From NCBI RefSeq assembly GCF_036053395.1, contig NZ_CP107942.1, forward strand, positions 1,578,501 through 1,642,500: a stretch of 64,000 bases of DNA, in the 5' to 3' direction. Source of the DNA: Actinoplanes sp. NBC_00393. Its GTDB lineage: Bacteria; Actinomycetota; Actinomycetes; Mycobacteriales; Micromonosporaceae. Made by a program: the position numbers and the translations under genes. The notes beneath the pieces were generated by a model. That model ran no database searches. It saw only the letters and a list, made by a program, of their open reading frames with translations, and was not told where the DNA came from. Of this stretch, positions 50,901 through 60,049 are shown one piece after another (position 1 is the first letter of the stretch; each line of letters starts with the position of its first letter).

Positions 50901-51641
50901 CGGGAGCAGACGGTCGAGCAGCGGATTGCGGGGTGCGACGATGCCGACCCAGAGCAGGCCGTCGCTGCCCAGGTACATGTTGTCGGGGAAGCCGGGCAGG
51001 TTGTCCACCAGCACCTCGGTGGTGCCCGCTTTCGCGCCGGTCAGCCAGTGCCGGCGGATCCGGTAGCCGGCCGTTTCGGCGAAGATCAGGTGGGATTCGT
51101 CGGGGGCGAGGACCAGGCCGTTGCCGAACTTCAGGTCGTCCAGCAGGGTGGTGACCGTGCCGTCCGGGTCGCGGCGCAGCAGCCGGCCGGTGCAGGAGTG
51201 TTCGAAGACGTCGCCGAGGTGGTTCTCCAGGTCCCAGCGCAGCGAGGACGAGGTGAACCAGATGGTGTCGTCGCGGCTCTGGACGACGTTGCTGGGGAAC
51301 GGGGTCTGCACCAGGACGTCGATCGTGCCGTCCGGGCGTACCTCCAAGAGGCCTTTGTCGTGGTCGCAGACCAGGACGCCGCCGTCGGCGCGGGCGTGCA
51401 GACCCAGCGGGCGGCCGCCGGTCTCGGCCAGGACCGTACGCTCGCCGCTCGCCGGATCGATGCGGACCACGCGCCCGTCCTCGGTGCCCGCGATGATCCG
51501 CCCGGCGTGGTCGAAGACCACATCCTCGGGCCCGTGCCCGCCGGCCGGCAGCCGGCGTAAGACCTTGAGCGGGCCGGTCGGTCCGCGGTCGGCGATGGCC
51601 GGGGGCGCCCAGCGGCGCGGGCTGATCAGGCGACGGGCCAT
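50658..51641 (-). CDS. SMP-30/strictosidine-synthase-like beta-propeller protein
   Basis: The 327-residue protein is a six-bladed beta propeller of the SMP-30/gluconolactonase/strictosidine-synthase-like group: GPEDVVFDHAGRIIAGTEDG, RPLGLHARADGGVLVCDHDK, FGNGLVLAPDESHLIFAETA and FPDNMYLGSDGLLWVGIVAP. Such proteins are lactonases or esterases binding a divalent metal. It lies 10 bp after the phosphatase gene in the same direction and may belong to the ACAD operon. Confidence 0.87.
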   Translation of the reverse strand: MARRLISPRRWAPPAIADRGPTGPLKVLRRLPAGGHGPEDVVFDHAGRIIAGTEDGRVVRIDPASGERTVLAETGGRPLGLHARADGGVLVCDHDKGLLEVRPDGTIDVLVQTPFPSNVVQSRDDTIWFTSSSLRWDLENHLGDVFEHSCTGRLLRRDPDGTVTTLLDDLKFGNGLVLAPDESHLIFAETAGYRIRRHWLTGAKAGTTEVLVDNLPGFPDNMYLGSDGLLWVGIVAPRNPLLDRLLPLPGLLRVLVWNLPDAVRPKATILAWVMAFDLSGNPVHDLRADDGSYGFVTSVAEHDGTLVLGSLIENDVAVVELPAGGGA

Positions 51642-51651
51642 GCGGGGCTCC

Positions 51652-52365
51652 TCAGCGGTAGGTGAGCAGGCGCGGATCTGATTCCAGGTGGGTGTGCTCG
51701 TTGTAGGTGGACATCCACAGCCCGCGCCGCCCGGAGACCAGTTTCGTGACGCCGGTGTTGACGGCGACCCGGTTCAGCGCGGCCCACACGGTGGCGAGCG
51801 TGGCCGGGTCCGCGTCGCGGCCCGCGGTCAGCGTCGCGACGGCCAGCGCGATCGGCCCGCCGGAGCTGACCGCGACGATGTCGCGGTGCTGTCGCAGCAG
51901 CTCACCGGCACGTTCCAGGGCGCCGGCGATCCGCTGCCGGAAACCCGGGAACGACTCGGCGTACTCGGTGTCGAACTCGCCGGAGCACCAGCGGCCGGTG
52001 GCCGCCTCGAAGATCTCCTGGAACGCACGGCCGGGCTGTTCGCTGCCGGCCAGTTCGGCCGCGAGGTACGCCCGATCCCGGTACGCCGGACGATGAACCT
52101 CCACGACGTGCTGGAAGTCGAACTCGTCCCAGCCCGGGTCGGTGTGCACCGGCACGGCCGGCCCGCCGAGTCCGTCGAGGATCCCGCCGACCGTGCCCTG
52201 ATGCCGGCGCAGCGACCCGCACAGCACCAGATCCGGCCGCAGACCGCGCTCGGCGAACGACTTGCCGAGCACGCGGGCCTGCTCACCGCCCAGCTCGGAC
52301 AGCGCGTCGTAGTCGTCCGCGCCGAACGACGCCTGACCGTGCCGGACCAGCAGCAGCCGCCCCAC
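51652..52365 (-). CDS. Histidine phosphatase family protein
   Basis: The 237-residue protein starts with GTG and has the N-terminal catalytic LLLVRHGQAS (His9), the Arg in LCGSLRRHQGT, and Glu in the middle. The usual second catalytic His (VSHGG) reads VSSGG, so it may be a weak enzyme or use another acid. It is the last of the coupled genes behind the acyl-CoA dehydrogenase (2-bp gap from the kinase stop). Its phosphatase activity could act on the phosphorylated intermediates of that pathway. Confidence 0.85.
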   Translation of the reverse strand: MGRLLLVRHGQASFGADDYDALSELGGEQARVLGKSFAERGLRPDLVLCGSLRRHQGTVGGILDGLGGPAVPVHTDPGWDEFDFQHVVEVHRPAYRDRAYLAAELAGSEQPGRAFQEIFEAATGRWCSGEFDTEYAESFPGFRQRIAGALERAGELLRQHRDIVAVSSGGPIALAVATLTAGRDADPATLATVWAALNRVAVNTGVTKLVSGRRGLWMSTYNEHTHLESDPRLLTYR

Positions 52366-52367
52366 GC

Positions 52368-53387
52368 CTACCTCCCCGCCCGGCGGATGATCCGCCGGCA
52401 TCGTGCTTCGAGCATGAGGCAGGCTACCCAGTAGTAGCGGAACGCGGGGTTCGTGGTCTGCCGGTGGTGGTAGCGGTAGTAGATCTGCTGCACGATGACG
52501 GCCAGCCGGAACAGGCCGAACACCTCGTAGAACGCCCACTCCCGGTCGGTGAGCTCGAAGCCGCGGCGGGCGCAGTAGTAGTCGACGACCTCGCGGCGGG
52601 TCAGCATGCCGGGCGTGTGCGTGGGCTGGCGCCGGAACGCCCGGAACAGCGGCCCGTCGTCGGCCTGCACCCAGTAGGCGAGGGCGCCGCCGAGGTCCAT
52701 CAGCGGGTCGCCGAGGGTCGCCATCTCCCAGTCGAGCAGGGCCACCGGCTTCATCGAGGGGTCGAAGACCACGTTGTCGAGGCGGAAATCGTTGTGGATC
52801 AGGCAGATGCCCCGGTCCTCCGGCTGGTTGTCGCGCAGCCAGGCCATCACCTTCTCGAACGAGCCGACGTTGCGCGTGCGTGCCGCCCGATAGCGGCGAC
52901 TCCAGCCGTCGACCTGCCGGGACACGTAACCGGCGCCCTTGCCCAGATCGGCGAGACCGGCGGCCTCCGGGTCCACCGAGTGCAGATCGGCCAGCAGGTC
53001 GAGGACCCCGGTGCAGAGCTGCCTCACCTGGTCCGGAGGCAGGTCGAGGTTCTTGCGGGGAATGAAGCCGGCGACCCGCCTCATCACGTAGAACGGCGAG
53101 CCGATCACCGACTCGTCCTCGCAGTACGCGACCATCTCCGGCACGTACGCGAAGACCGGCGCCAGCGCAGACTGGATCCGGTATTCGCGGCCCATGTCGT
53201 GGGCGCCCGCCGCCTTGGTGCCGGCCGGCGGGCGGCGCAGGATCAGGTCGTCGCCGAGCTGGTAGGTGAGGTTCGAGGCGCCACCGGTGAACTGCTTGAC
53301 CTCCGGCACCGCGTCGAGGCCCAGCCAGCGGGCGACCGCGGCGACGTCGAAGGCGTCCTCCGCACGGACCGGCCGGGGGCCGGTCAA
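52368..53387 (-). CDS. APH-like phosphotransferase (ACAD10/11-type kinase)
   Basis: The 339-residue protein has the protein-kinase-like fold of aminoglycoside phosphotransferases: the Brenner motif LIHNDFRLDN (His198, Asp200, Asn205) and the metal-binding Asp in LLDWEMATLGDP (219). Family members fused or adjacent to acyl-CoA dehydrogenases phosphorylate 4-hydroxyacyl-CoA in mitochondria and in the Pseudomonas lva operon. I chose the TTG at 53387, which overlaps the SDR stop (TTGA), because no ATG or GTG fits. It is not likely to be an antibiotic resistance enzyme. Confidence 0.87.
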   Translation of the reverse strand: MTGPRPVRAEDAFDVAAVARWLGLDAVPEVKQFTGGASNLTYQLGDDLILRRPPAGTKAAGAHDMGREYRIQSALAPVFAYVPEMVAYCEDESVIGSPFYVMRRVAGFIPRKNLDLPPDQVRQLCTGVLDLLADLHSVDPEAAGLADLGKGAGYVSRQVDGWSRRYRAARTRNVGSFEKVMAWLRDNQPEDRGICLIHNDFRLDNVVFDPSMKPVALLDWEMATLGDPLMDLGGALAYWVQADDGPLFRAFRRQPTHTPGMLTRREVVDYYCARRGFELTDREWAFYEVFGLFRLAVIVQQIYYRYHHRQTTNPAFRYYWVACLMLEARCRRIIRRAGR

Positions 53388-54121
53388 GCCATTCTCCGCA
53401 CGACCGACAACGGCAGCGCCCGCATGGCGACACCGATCGGAACCCAGGGCCAGGCCGGGACGTACGCCTTGACCTTGCGCTTCTCGATGGCGGCGACCAT
53501 CGCGCGGACACCGACCGGCGTGTCCACCATGAACGGCGTCTTCTGCTGGACGTGCGCGTTCATCTCCGAGCGGATGTACCCGGGGTAGATCACCGACACG
53601 TCCACGCCACGGATCCGTTCCGAGCGCACCCCCTCGGCGATCGCGGCGACGCCGGCCTTGGTGGCCGCGTAGGTGGTCATCGACTTGCGCATACCGCGCA
53701 GCGCCGACATCGAGGAGATCAGTACGAGGTGACCGCGCTGCTGCGCCCGGAAGATCTCCAGAGCCGCCTCGGTCTGGGCCAGCGCCCCCACGAAGTTGAC
53801 CATCGCGGTGGCCCGGTTGGCGTCCCACCGGCCACTGCCGAGCGGAGCGCCCTTGCCGAGACCGGCGTTCACGACGACCCGGTCGATGGCGCCGAACTCC
53901 GCCGCGAACTCCCGGAACACCCGGAACACGGCCTCGTCGTCGGTGACGTCGAGCGCCCGGACACTCACCCGGACCCCGCTCAGTTCGTCCCGCAGTTTCT
54001 CGAGGCGATCGGTGCGCCGCGCACACAGCGCCAGGTCGTAGCCGAGCGCGGCGAACTGCCGTGCCATCTCCTCGCCCAGCCCGGCGCTCGCACCGGTGAT
54101 CAGGACTACGCCCTTGCTCAT
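53384..54121 (-). CDS. SDR-family oxidoreductase
   Basis: The 245-residue protein has the SDR motifs TGASAGLG (NAD(P) binding), NAGLG in place of NNAG, and the active-site YAATK with the upstream catalytic Ser in LISSMSAL. A C-terminal amphipathic region (KAYVPAWPWVPIGVAMRALP) suggests membrane association, common in fatty-acyl-related SDRs. It overlaps its neighbours by 4 bp on both sides. Confidence 0.88.
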   Translation of the reverse strand: MSKGVVLITGASAGLGEEMARQFAALGYDLALCARRTDRLEKLRDELSGVRVSVRALDVTDDEAVFRVFREFAAEFGAIDRVVVNAGLGKGAPLGSGRWDANRATAMVNFVGALAQTEAALEIFRAQQRGHLVLISSMSALRGMRKSMTTYAATKAGVAAIAEGVRSERIRGVDVSVIYPGYIRSEMNAHVQQKTPFMVDTPVGVRAMVAAIEKRKVKAYVPAWPWVPIGVAMRALPLSVVRRMA

Positions 54122-54897
54122 TCGTTCGACTCCATGATCTTCGTGCCGGTGGCGAACATCCGGCGGTCGTAGAGGACACGCGCGAGCCGCTTGGTCCAGA
54201 AGGCGATCCGGGCCGGGCGGTCGGGCATGATCAGAAACTTGCGGGCGTCCACGGCCTGCAGAACCCGGGCGGCGATCTCGTCCGCGCCCAGCGGCGCCTT
54301 GTTGATCAGTCGGGTGGCGACCTGCACCATCATCGGGTCGTCGGCGGACATCGACGCCGCCAGGTTGGTGCGGAAGAACGTGGGGCAGACGACCGAGACG
54401 CCTATGCCGTACGGATGCAGCTCGTGCCGCAGCGTCTCGGAGAGCGCGACGACCGCCGCTTTCGACGCATTGTAGGAGCTCATCGCGGGCGCGTGCACCA
54501 GCCCGGCGGCCGAGGCCACGTTCACGATGTGGCCGCCGCGCTGCTCCTTGAACAGCGGGGTGAAGGTGCGGCAGCCGGTGACCGCGCCGAGCACGTTGAC
54601 GTTCAGGACCCGTTGCCAGTGCTCGGCGCCGAGCCGGTCGATCCGGCCGCCGGCGGCGATGCCCGCGTTGTTGACCAGCAGGTCGAGGCCCTCGAACTGT
54701 TTACGCACCCGCAGCAACGCGCCCGCCCAGTCGGCCTCGGAGGTGATGTCGAGGGGCTGGAACGAGACCGCGCCGTCCGGCAGGACGTCCGGTTCCTTCA
54801 CGTCCGTGATCAGCACCTGGTCGCCGCGTTCCGCGCAGCGGGCGGCGAGGGCGGCGCCCAGGCCGGACGCGCCGCCGGTGATCAATACGCGCCTCAC
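54118..54897 (-). CDS. SDR-family oxidoreductase
   Basis: From the GTG at 54897 this 259-residue SDR has TGGASGLG, NNAG (LLVNNAGIAAGG), catalytic Ser in NVASAAGL and YNASK. It is a different subfamily from the neighbouring SDR and lacks the hydrophobic tail. The start overlaps the acyl-CoA dehydrogenase stop (GTGA). Confidence 0.88.
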   Translation of the reverse strand: MRRVLITGGASGLGAALAARCAERGDQVLITDVKEPDVLPDGAVSFQPLDITSEADWAGALLRVRKQFEGLDLLVNNAGIAAGGRIDRLGAEHWQRVLNVNVLGAVTGCRTFTPLFKEQRGGHIVNVASAAGLVHAPAMSSYNASKAAVVALSETLRHELHPYGIGVSVVCPTFFRTNLAASMSADDPMMVQVATRLINKAPLGADEIAARVLQAVDARKFLIMPDRPARIAFWTKRLARVLYDRRMFATGTKIMESNE

Positions 54898-56108
54898 CGG
54901 CTCGCTCCGTGCTGGACGAGCTCGATCCGGGCGATCACACCGCGGTGCACCTCGTCCGGGCCGTCGGCGAGCCGGATCGCCCGGGCCGCGGTCCACGCCG
55001 ACGCGAGCGGGAAGTCACTGGACAGCCCGGCGCCGCCGTGGATCTGCATGGCGAAGTCGATGACGTCCTGGGCGACCCGCGGCGCGGCCACCTTGATCTG
55101 GCTGACCTCCGACAGCGAGGCGAGCGGGCCCTCGGTGTCGAGCTTCCAGGCGGCGTGCATGATCAGCAGCCGCAGCGAGTTGATGGCGATCCGGGCCTCG
55201 GCGATGCGTTCCCGGTTGCCGCCCAGGTTCACGAGAGGCTTGCCGAAGGCGACCCGGGACAGGCCGCGCTCGCAGGCCAGGTGCAGGGCCCGTTCGGCGA
55301 GCCCGACCAGGCGCATGGCGTGGTGCACGCGGCCCGGGCCGAGCCGGCCCTGCGCGATCTCGAAGGCGCGGCCGGGGCCGGCGATGACGTTCGACAGGGG
55401 GACGCGTACGCCGGTGAACGACACCTCGCCGTGCCCGAAGGGTTCGTCGAAGAAGCCCATCGTGTCGAGCATCCGTTCGACCTGGACGCCGGGGTGGTCG
55501 ATCGGGACCAGGACCATCGAGTGCCGGGCGTAGCGGTGGGCCTCCGGGTCGGTCAGGCCCATCACGATCAAAACCTTGCAGTCCGGGTGGCCGACGCCGG
55601 TGGTCCACCACTTGCGGCCGTCCAGAACGACCTCGTCGCCGTCGACGACCGCGGTGAGCTCCATGTTGGTGGCGTCGGAGGAGGCCACGCCGGGCTCGGT
55701 CATCGCGAAGGCGCTGCGGATCCGCCCGTCCAGCAGCGGGTCGAGCCACTGTTCCTGCTGCTCGGGGGAGCCGTAGCGGAGCAGCACCTCGGCGTTGCCG
55801 GTGTCGGGGGCGTTGCAGTTGAAGACGTACGGCGCGAGGTGGGACCAGCCGGTGGCCTCGGCGATCGGCGCGTACTCGACGTTCGTCAGGCCGGTGCCGT
55901 GCGGGCCGTCGTAGTCGTGCGGCAGGAACAGGTTCCACAGGCCCTGGGCGCGGGCCCGGCGCTGCAGCTCGCGGACCTGCTCGGGGACCTGCCAGCGGTC
56001 ACCGCGCGCACGGCGCAGCTCCTGCTCGACCGGTTCGATCTCGTCGCGGACGAAGGCCCGGACCGCCTCGGTCAGCTCGGCCGCGCGCTCGGACGGGGTG
56101 AAATCCAT
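54894..56108 (-). CDS. Acyl-CoA dehydrogenase (ACAD10/11-like)
   Basis: The 404-residue flavoenzyme has the ACAD signatures AFAMTEPGVASSDATNMELT and MQIHGGAGLSSDFPLA near the end; the latter, plus the APH-like kinase gene in the same operon, links it to the ACAD10/11-like branch. It starts the operon ACAD-SDR-SDR-APH-phosphatase. In that branch a phosphorylated 4-hydroxyacyl-CoA is dephosphorylated and isomerised by the dehydrogenase. A classical dehydrogenation role cannot be excluded. Confidence 0.9.
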   Translation of the reverse strand: MDFTPSERAAELTEAVRAFVRDEIEPVEQELRRARGDRWQVPEQVRELQRRARAQGLWNLFLPHDYDGPHGTGLTNVEYAPIAEATGWSHLAPYVFNCNAPDTGNAEVLLRYGSPEQQEQWLDPLLDGRIRSAFAMTEPGVASSDATNMELTAVVDGDEVVLDGRKWWTTGVGHPDCKVLIVMGLTDPEAHRYARHSMVLVPIDHPGVQVERMLDTMGFFDEPFGHGEVSFTGVRVPLSNVIAGPGRAFEIAQGRLGPGRVHHAMRLVGLAERALHLACERGLSRVAFGKPLVNLGGNRERIAEARIAINSLRLLIMHAAWKLDTEGPLASLSEVSQIKVAAPRVAQDVIDFAMQIHGGAGLSSDFPLASAWTAARAIRLADGPDEVHRGVIARIELVQHGASR

Positions 56109-56142
56109 GCGCTCACGCTAGGGCCTCAACGGCCACGAGGAC

Positions 56143-56170
56143 TTGATCCGGAGCGACAAGCATTTGATCC
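56143..56170. promoter_or_regulatory. Direct repeats upstream of the ACAD operon
   Basis: The heptamer ttgatcc occurs at 56143-56149 and 56164-56170, exactly 21 bp apart (two helical turns), 35-62 bp upstream of the acyl-CoA dehydrogenase start. They could be regulator half-sites. The rest of 56109-56284 shows no gene. Confidence 0.35.
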
Positions 56171-56284
56171 CGCGCGACACGCCCCGGGTGACCATCTGCC
56201 TGAGCGCGGCGGCGGCGCTGGGGCGTCTCCCCGTGGCCGGTCGCATGGGCTGGGCGGGACTCTTCGTCGCGCGTACCCCGCTGG

Positions 56285-58504
56285 TCATGCGGCCTGGCGG
56301 TGACCCGCATCGATCATCGCGTCGATCGCCTCGGCCGGCATCGGCCGGGCGAAATGGAAGCCCTGCGCGTGCGGATAGCCCAGCTCGACCAGCCGCCGGG
56401 CCTGCTCCTCGGTCTCCACGCCCTCGGCCACCAGGTCCAGGCGCATGGTCGCGGCGATGCCGGCCAGCGCCGTGACGATGGCCTCCTGCTGCGGGGTGCC
56501 GCCGAGCCCGTCCACGAACGACTTGTCGACCTTGATGGTGTCGACCGGGCAGGTACGCAGCAGGCCCAGCGAGGAGTGCCCGGTGCCGAAGTCGTCGAGG
56601 GCGATGGTGATGCCCTGCGCGGAGAGCGCGGCGACGGTGGCCAGCGCGTGGCCGCCGCCGAAGACCGCGGTCTCGGTGACCTCGACCGTCAGGCTGGCCG
56701 GCGGCAGGTCGTGCCGGGCCAGCACCGCGGCCACGGTGGCGGGCAGGCGCGGGTCGAGCAGCTGCCGGGCGGAGACGTTCACACCGACCCGGGGCGCGGC
56801 CGGGCCGTGCTGCCGCTGCCAGGCCGCGGCCTGCGCGCACGCCGTCTCCAGGATCCACATGCCCAGGTCGGTGATGGCGCCGGTGTCCTCGGCGACCGGG
56901 ATGAACTCGGCCGGTGACACCGTGCGGCCGTCCCGCCGGGTCCACCGGATCAGCGCCTCCACGCTGGAGATCTGCCCGCCGGGCAGCGTCACGATCGGCT
57001 GGTAGAGCAGGTGGAACTCGCCGTCGGCGAGGCCGCGGCGCAGGTCGGCGGCCATCTGGCTGTGCCGGGTCACCTGCTGTTCCAAAGCGGCGTCGTAGCG
57101 GACCGCGACCGGACCGACCCCGTCCATGGCGGCGCGCAGCGCGATGCCGGCCCGCCGGTACAGGTCGGGCGCCTCGGCGCTGCGGCCGTCGGCGAGGCCG
57201 ACCGCGACGTCGATCAGCACCTCCTGCCCGTCGACGTGCAGCGGTTCGCGGCCCAGGGCGAGCAGCCGGTCGATCTGGTCCTGCTCCGCCGCGCCGGGCA
57301 GCAGCAGGCCGAACTCGTCGCCGCCGACCCGGGCCACCACGGCCTCGGTCCCGGCCACCGCGGTCAGCCGGGCCGCGAACGTGGAGAGCAGCATGTCGCC
57401 GGCGGTGGTGCCGAGGCTCTCGTTGACCGAGCGGAACCCGATCAGGTCGATCAGCGCGACCGTCCGCGGGCCCGTGCGGTCGCTGATCGCCGCGGCCAGG
57501 TGCCGCCGGTTGTGCAGGCCGGTCAGCTCGTCGTGCTCGGCACGGTGGGTCACCGCGTTGAGCAGGATGTTGTTGTCCGCCAGCGCGAACGCCTGGCGGG
57601 CGGCGACCAGCACCAGCATCAGCGCGGCGCCGCCCACCAGCAGGCCGCCGATCCGCCCGGTCACGACGAAGACGGTCACCACCAGCGCGCCGGCCAGGAC
57701 GCTGGCCAGCAGCGGCATGATGGTGCCGCGCCGGTAGGCGAGCTGCGGGTCGGCCGGCGCCGAGGATCGACTGGTCAGAGCCCAGGCGAGGGCGCACATC
57801 GGTGCGGCGGCCGGGAGCACGGCGGCGCTGCCGTTGAGGTACGGCCACGGCCGCAGGACCTCGATGAGGATGACCGACAGCGGCGCCGCCACGGCGATCG
57901 GGCTCAGGAACCACAGCGCCGGCCACGGCATCGGGTTGCTGCGCGACATCATCGCCTTCAGCACGATGACCATGCCGGCGCCGGTGATCGCCAGGACCGC
58001 GATGTTTAGGCGCACCGCGGACGGCTCGCCGGCGAGGTGGCGGCCGAACCAGGCGAGGTACTCCGAGGCGGCCATGCCAGCGGCCAGCGCGACGACGGCC
58101 ACGTCCAGAACCGCGGTGGCCCGCTGCCGCCAGGTCCGCTTGCCGGCGGGCAGGCGCACCATCGTGGTGGCGGCCACCGCCGAGGCGATCATGTAGATCA
58201 CCATGGTGCGGACGCTGACCGGCGGCACACCGGTGTTCGGCAGGGTCAGCACGTCGATCGTCTGGCTGACCGCGGCGGCCAGCATGCCGGCCACCGCCAG
58301 CGAGAAGCGCTTCCAGAACGCGCGCAGCGGTCCGTCGACGGTCCGGGCGGCGTGCCGGCAGATGACGAAGGCGACGATCAGTCCGAAGGCGGCGACGATC
58401 CAGACCAGCACCTTGGGCAGGCTGATCTGCGTACCGAGGGCGATGAGGCCGATCTCCGCCAGCATCGACGCCGCGGCGGCCACAGCGGCCGCACCGACCC
58501 TCAT
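56285..58504 (-). CDS. Membrane GGDEF-EAL protein, bifunctional c-di-GMP enzyme
   Basis: The 739-residue protein (ATG 58504) has about eight to ten membrane helices (1-310), a GGDEF domain with intact GGDEF (394-398) and an EAL domain with EAL (516-518), DDFGTGHSSLGLL and the late EGVETEEQA Glu. Both catalytic sites look intact, so it may both make and degrade c-di-GMP. It is transcribed in the same direction as the GGDEF gene upstream. Confidence 0.92.
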   Translation of the reverse strand: MRVGAAAVAAAASMLAEIGLIALGTQISLPKVLVWIVAAFGLIVAFVICRHAARTVDGPLRAFWKRFSLAVAGMLAAAVSQTIDVLTLPNTGVPPVSVRTMVIYMIASAVAATTMVRLPAGKRTWRQRATAVLDVAVVALAAGMAASEYLAWFGRHLAGEPSAVRLNIAVLAITGAGMVIVLKAMMSRSNPMPWPALWFLSPIAVAAPLSVILIEVLRPWPYLNGSAAVLPAAAPMCALAWALTSRSSAPADPQLAYRRGTIMPLLASVLAGALVVTVFVVTGRIGGLLVGGAALMLVLVAARQAFALADNNILLNAVTHRAEHDELTGLHNRRHLAAAISDRTGPRTVALIDLIGFRSVNESLGTTAGDMLLSTFAARLTAVAGTEAVVARVGGDEFGLLLPGAAEQDQIDRLLALGREPLHVDGQEVLIDVAVGLADGRSAEAPDLYRRAGIALRAAMDGVGPVAVRYDAALEQQVTRHSQMAADLRRGLADGEFHLLYQPIVTLPGGQISSVEALIRWTRRDGRTVSPAEFIPVAEDTGAITDLGMWILETACAQAAAWQRQHGPAAPRVGVNVSARQLLDPRLPATVAAVLARHDLPPASLTVEVTETAVFGGGHALATVAALSAQGITIALDDFGTGHSSLGLLRTCPVDTIKVDKSFVDGLGGTPQQEAIVTALAGIAATMRLDLVAEGVETEEQARRLVELGYPHAQGFHFARPMPAEAIDAMIDAGHRQAA

Positions 58505-58577
58505 GCCGTCTCCTTCGACCCGTATCCGCCACGCGCGTTCGGTATATCGGCCACCGATCCGCCGGGTTGAGAGAAGC

Positions 58578-59999
58578 TCAGGCCGCACGGCTGGTCTTGC
58601 CCGCGTACATGGCGGCGTCGGCCCGGGCGATCAGGGCCTCCCGGTCGACTGCGTCGCCTGGTCGCGCATGGGCGGCGCCGATGGTCACGCCGACCGAGAC
58701 CGGACCCACCGACAACCGCATCGGTACGCGCAACGCGTCCTGAATCCACTCGGCCAGATCGCCGCCGTCCACCTCCCGGCGGACCACCAGGAACTCGTCG
58801 CCGCCGAGCCGCGCCACCAGGTCACCGCAGGTGGTGACGTCCTTCAGCCGCTGCGCGACCACCTTCAGCGCCTCGTCGCCGACCAGATGCCCGTACCGGT
58901 CGTTGATCGGCTTGAATCCGTTCAGGTCACAGAGCAGGACCGTCACGCCGGGCAACTCGCCCCGATGCACCCCGGCCAGCGCCCGGTCGATCTCGGCCAT
59001 CACCTGCCGCCGGTTGCACAGACCGGTCAGCTCGTCGTGCGAGGCCTGGTAGGCCAGGGTCCGTTCGGCGTTCTCCCGCTGCACGGTGAGCCGGTGGATG
59101 CGCAGCAGCACCAGCGGGATGACCAGCAGCGTGCCGATCGGCAGCAGCAGGTTGGCCGAGTCGTTGCCCCGGAACGTCTGCACCGCGGTGAGCAGCGGAT
59201 TGATCGCCAGCGCGGCGGCCAGCCAGCCGAGATCCGGACGGCCGTTGCCGACCGGTGCGGCGCCGGGCTGCGGTTCGGTGACGGCGAAGACGCCCGGGTG
59301 CAGGGACGCGGCGGCCAGGGTGAGGAAGGCGAGCGGCCACAGCTGCGCCGCCAAGGCCGGCTGCGGCGAGCCGCTGCTGATCGCCACCAGCGTGATCGTG
59401 GCGGTTACCAGCAGGTAGGCGAGCGGAGCGCGGGCCGGGCCGGCCGTGCGGACCATCCGGATCAGGCAACCGACCACCCCGCACAGCACCAGGACGTCGA
59501 TCAGCATCAGGACCTGGCCGGTGGTCGAGGCGCCGGCCGGCAGGTGCGGCTGGATGCCCCAGACCCACACCGGGCCGCCGGCGCAGAGGCCGACCAGGGC
59601 GGCGTCCAGGATGCCGCCGGCGTCCTCGGCCATCCGACGGCGCAGGCCGAGGGCGGCGCCGAACAGGAACAGGCCGTGCGCGCTGGACAGGATCAGGTCC
59701 GGCAGGTCACCCTCGGCCCGGCCGAGATGCCCGTCCCGGACCCAGGCCGGCCAGCACAGCTGGGTGATCAGCAGCAGGGCCAGGCCGCCGACGGCCATCA
59801 GCCAGGGGCGCCGCAGCGGCAGGTTCCCGGAGCGCAGCGCCAGCACGAAAGTCACCGTGGGGGTCGCGGCGACCAGGGTCTGCACGACCGGCTGACCGGT
59901 GTGGCCGGCCCACCGGTACGCGAGAGTGGCGGCCACCGCGCAGACCACGAAGAAGACGTGCACGGCCCAGGCGGGGGCGGTGGCACGCAGCCGGCCCAT
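58578..59999 (-). CDS. Membrane diguanylate cyclase (GGDEF)
   Basis: The 473-residue protein has about eight to ten membrane helices (10-290), a short linker helix (LLRIHRLTVQRENAERTLAY) and a GGDEF domain with canonical GGDEF (399-403) and DLNGFKPINDRYGHLVGDEA. It should synthesise c-di-GMP. Its membrane part resembles that of the following GGDEF-EAL protein in layout, suggesting a shared ancestor. Confidence 0.9.
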   Translation of the reverse strand: MGRLRATAPAWAVHVFFVVCAVAATLAYRWAGHTGQPVVQTLVAATPTVTFVLALRSGNLPLRRPWLMAVGGLALLLITQLCWPAWVRDGHLGRAEGDLPDLILSSAHGLFLFGAALGLRRRMAEDAGGILDAALVGLCAGGPVWVWGIQPHLPAGASTTGQVLMLIDVLVLCGVVGCLIRMVRTAGPARAPLAYLLVTATITLVAISSGSPQPALAAQLWPLAFLTLAAASLHPGVFAVTEPQPGAAPVGNGRPDLGWLAAALAINPLLTAVQTFRGNDSANLLLPIGTLLVIPLVLLRIHRLTVQRENAERTLAYQASHDELTGLCNRRQVMAEIDRALAGVHRGELPGVTVLLCDLNGFKPINDRYGHLVGDEALKVVAQRLKDVTTCGDLVARLGGDEFLVVRREVDGGDLAEWIQDALRVPMRLSVGPVSVGVTIGAAHARPGDAVDREALIARADAAMYAGKTSRAA

Positions 60000-60049
60000 G
60001 CGGTCTCCCTCCCACGACTCCGACCCGCTCTGATCGGCGGTTCCGCCGG

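Noticed and set aside
52368..53387. Aminoglycoside resistance gene
   Set aside because: The APH fold is shared, but the operon with acyl-CoA dehydrogenase and SDR genes points to the ACAD10/11-type kinase family.
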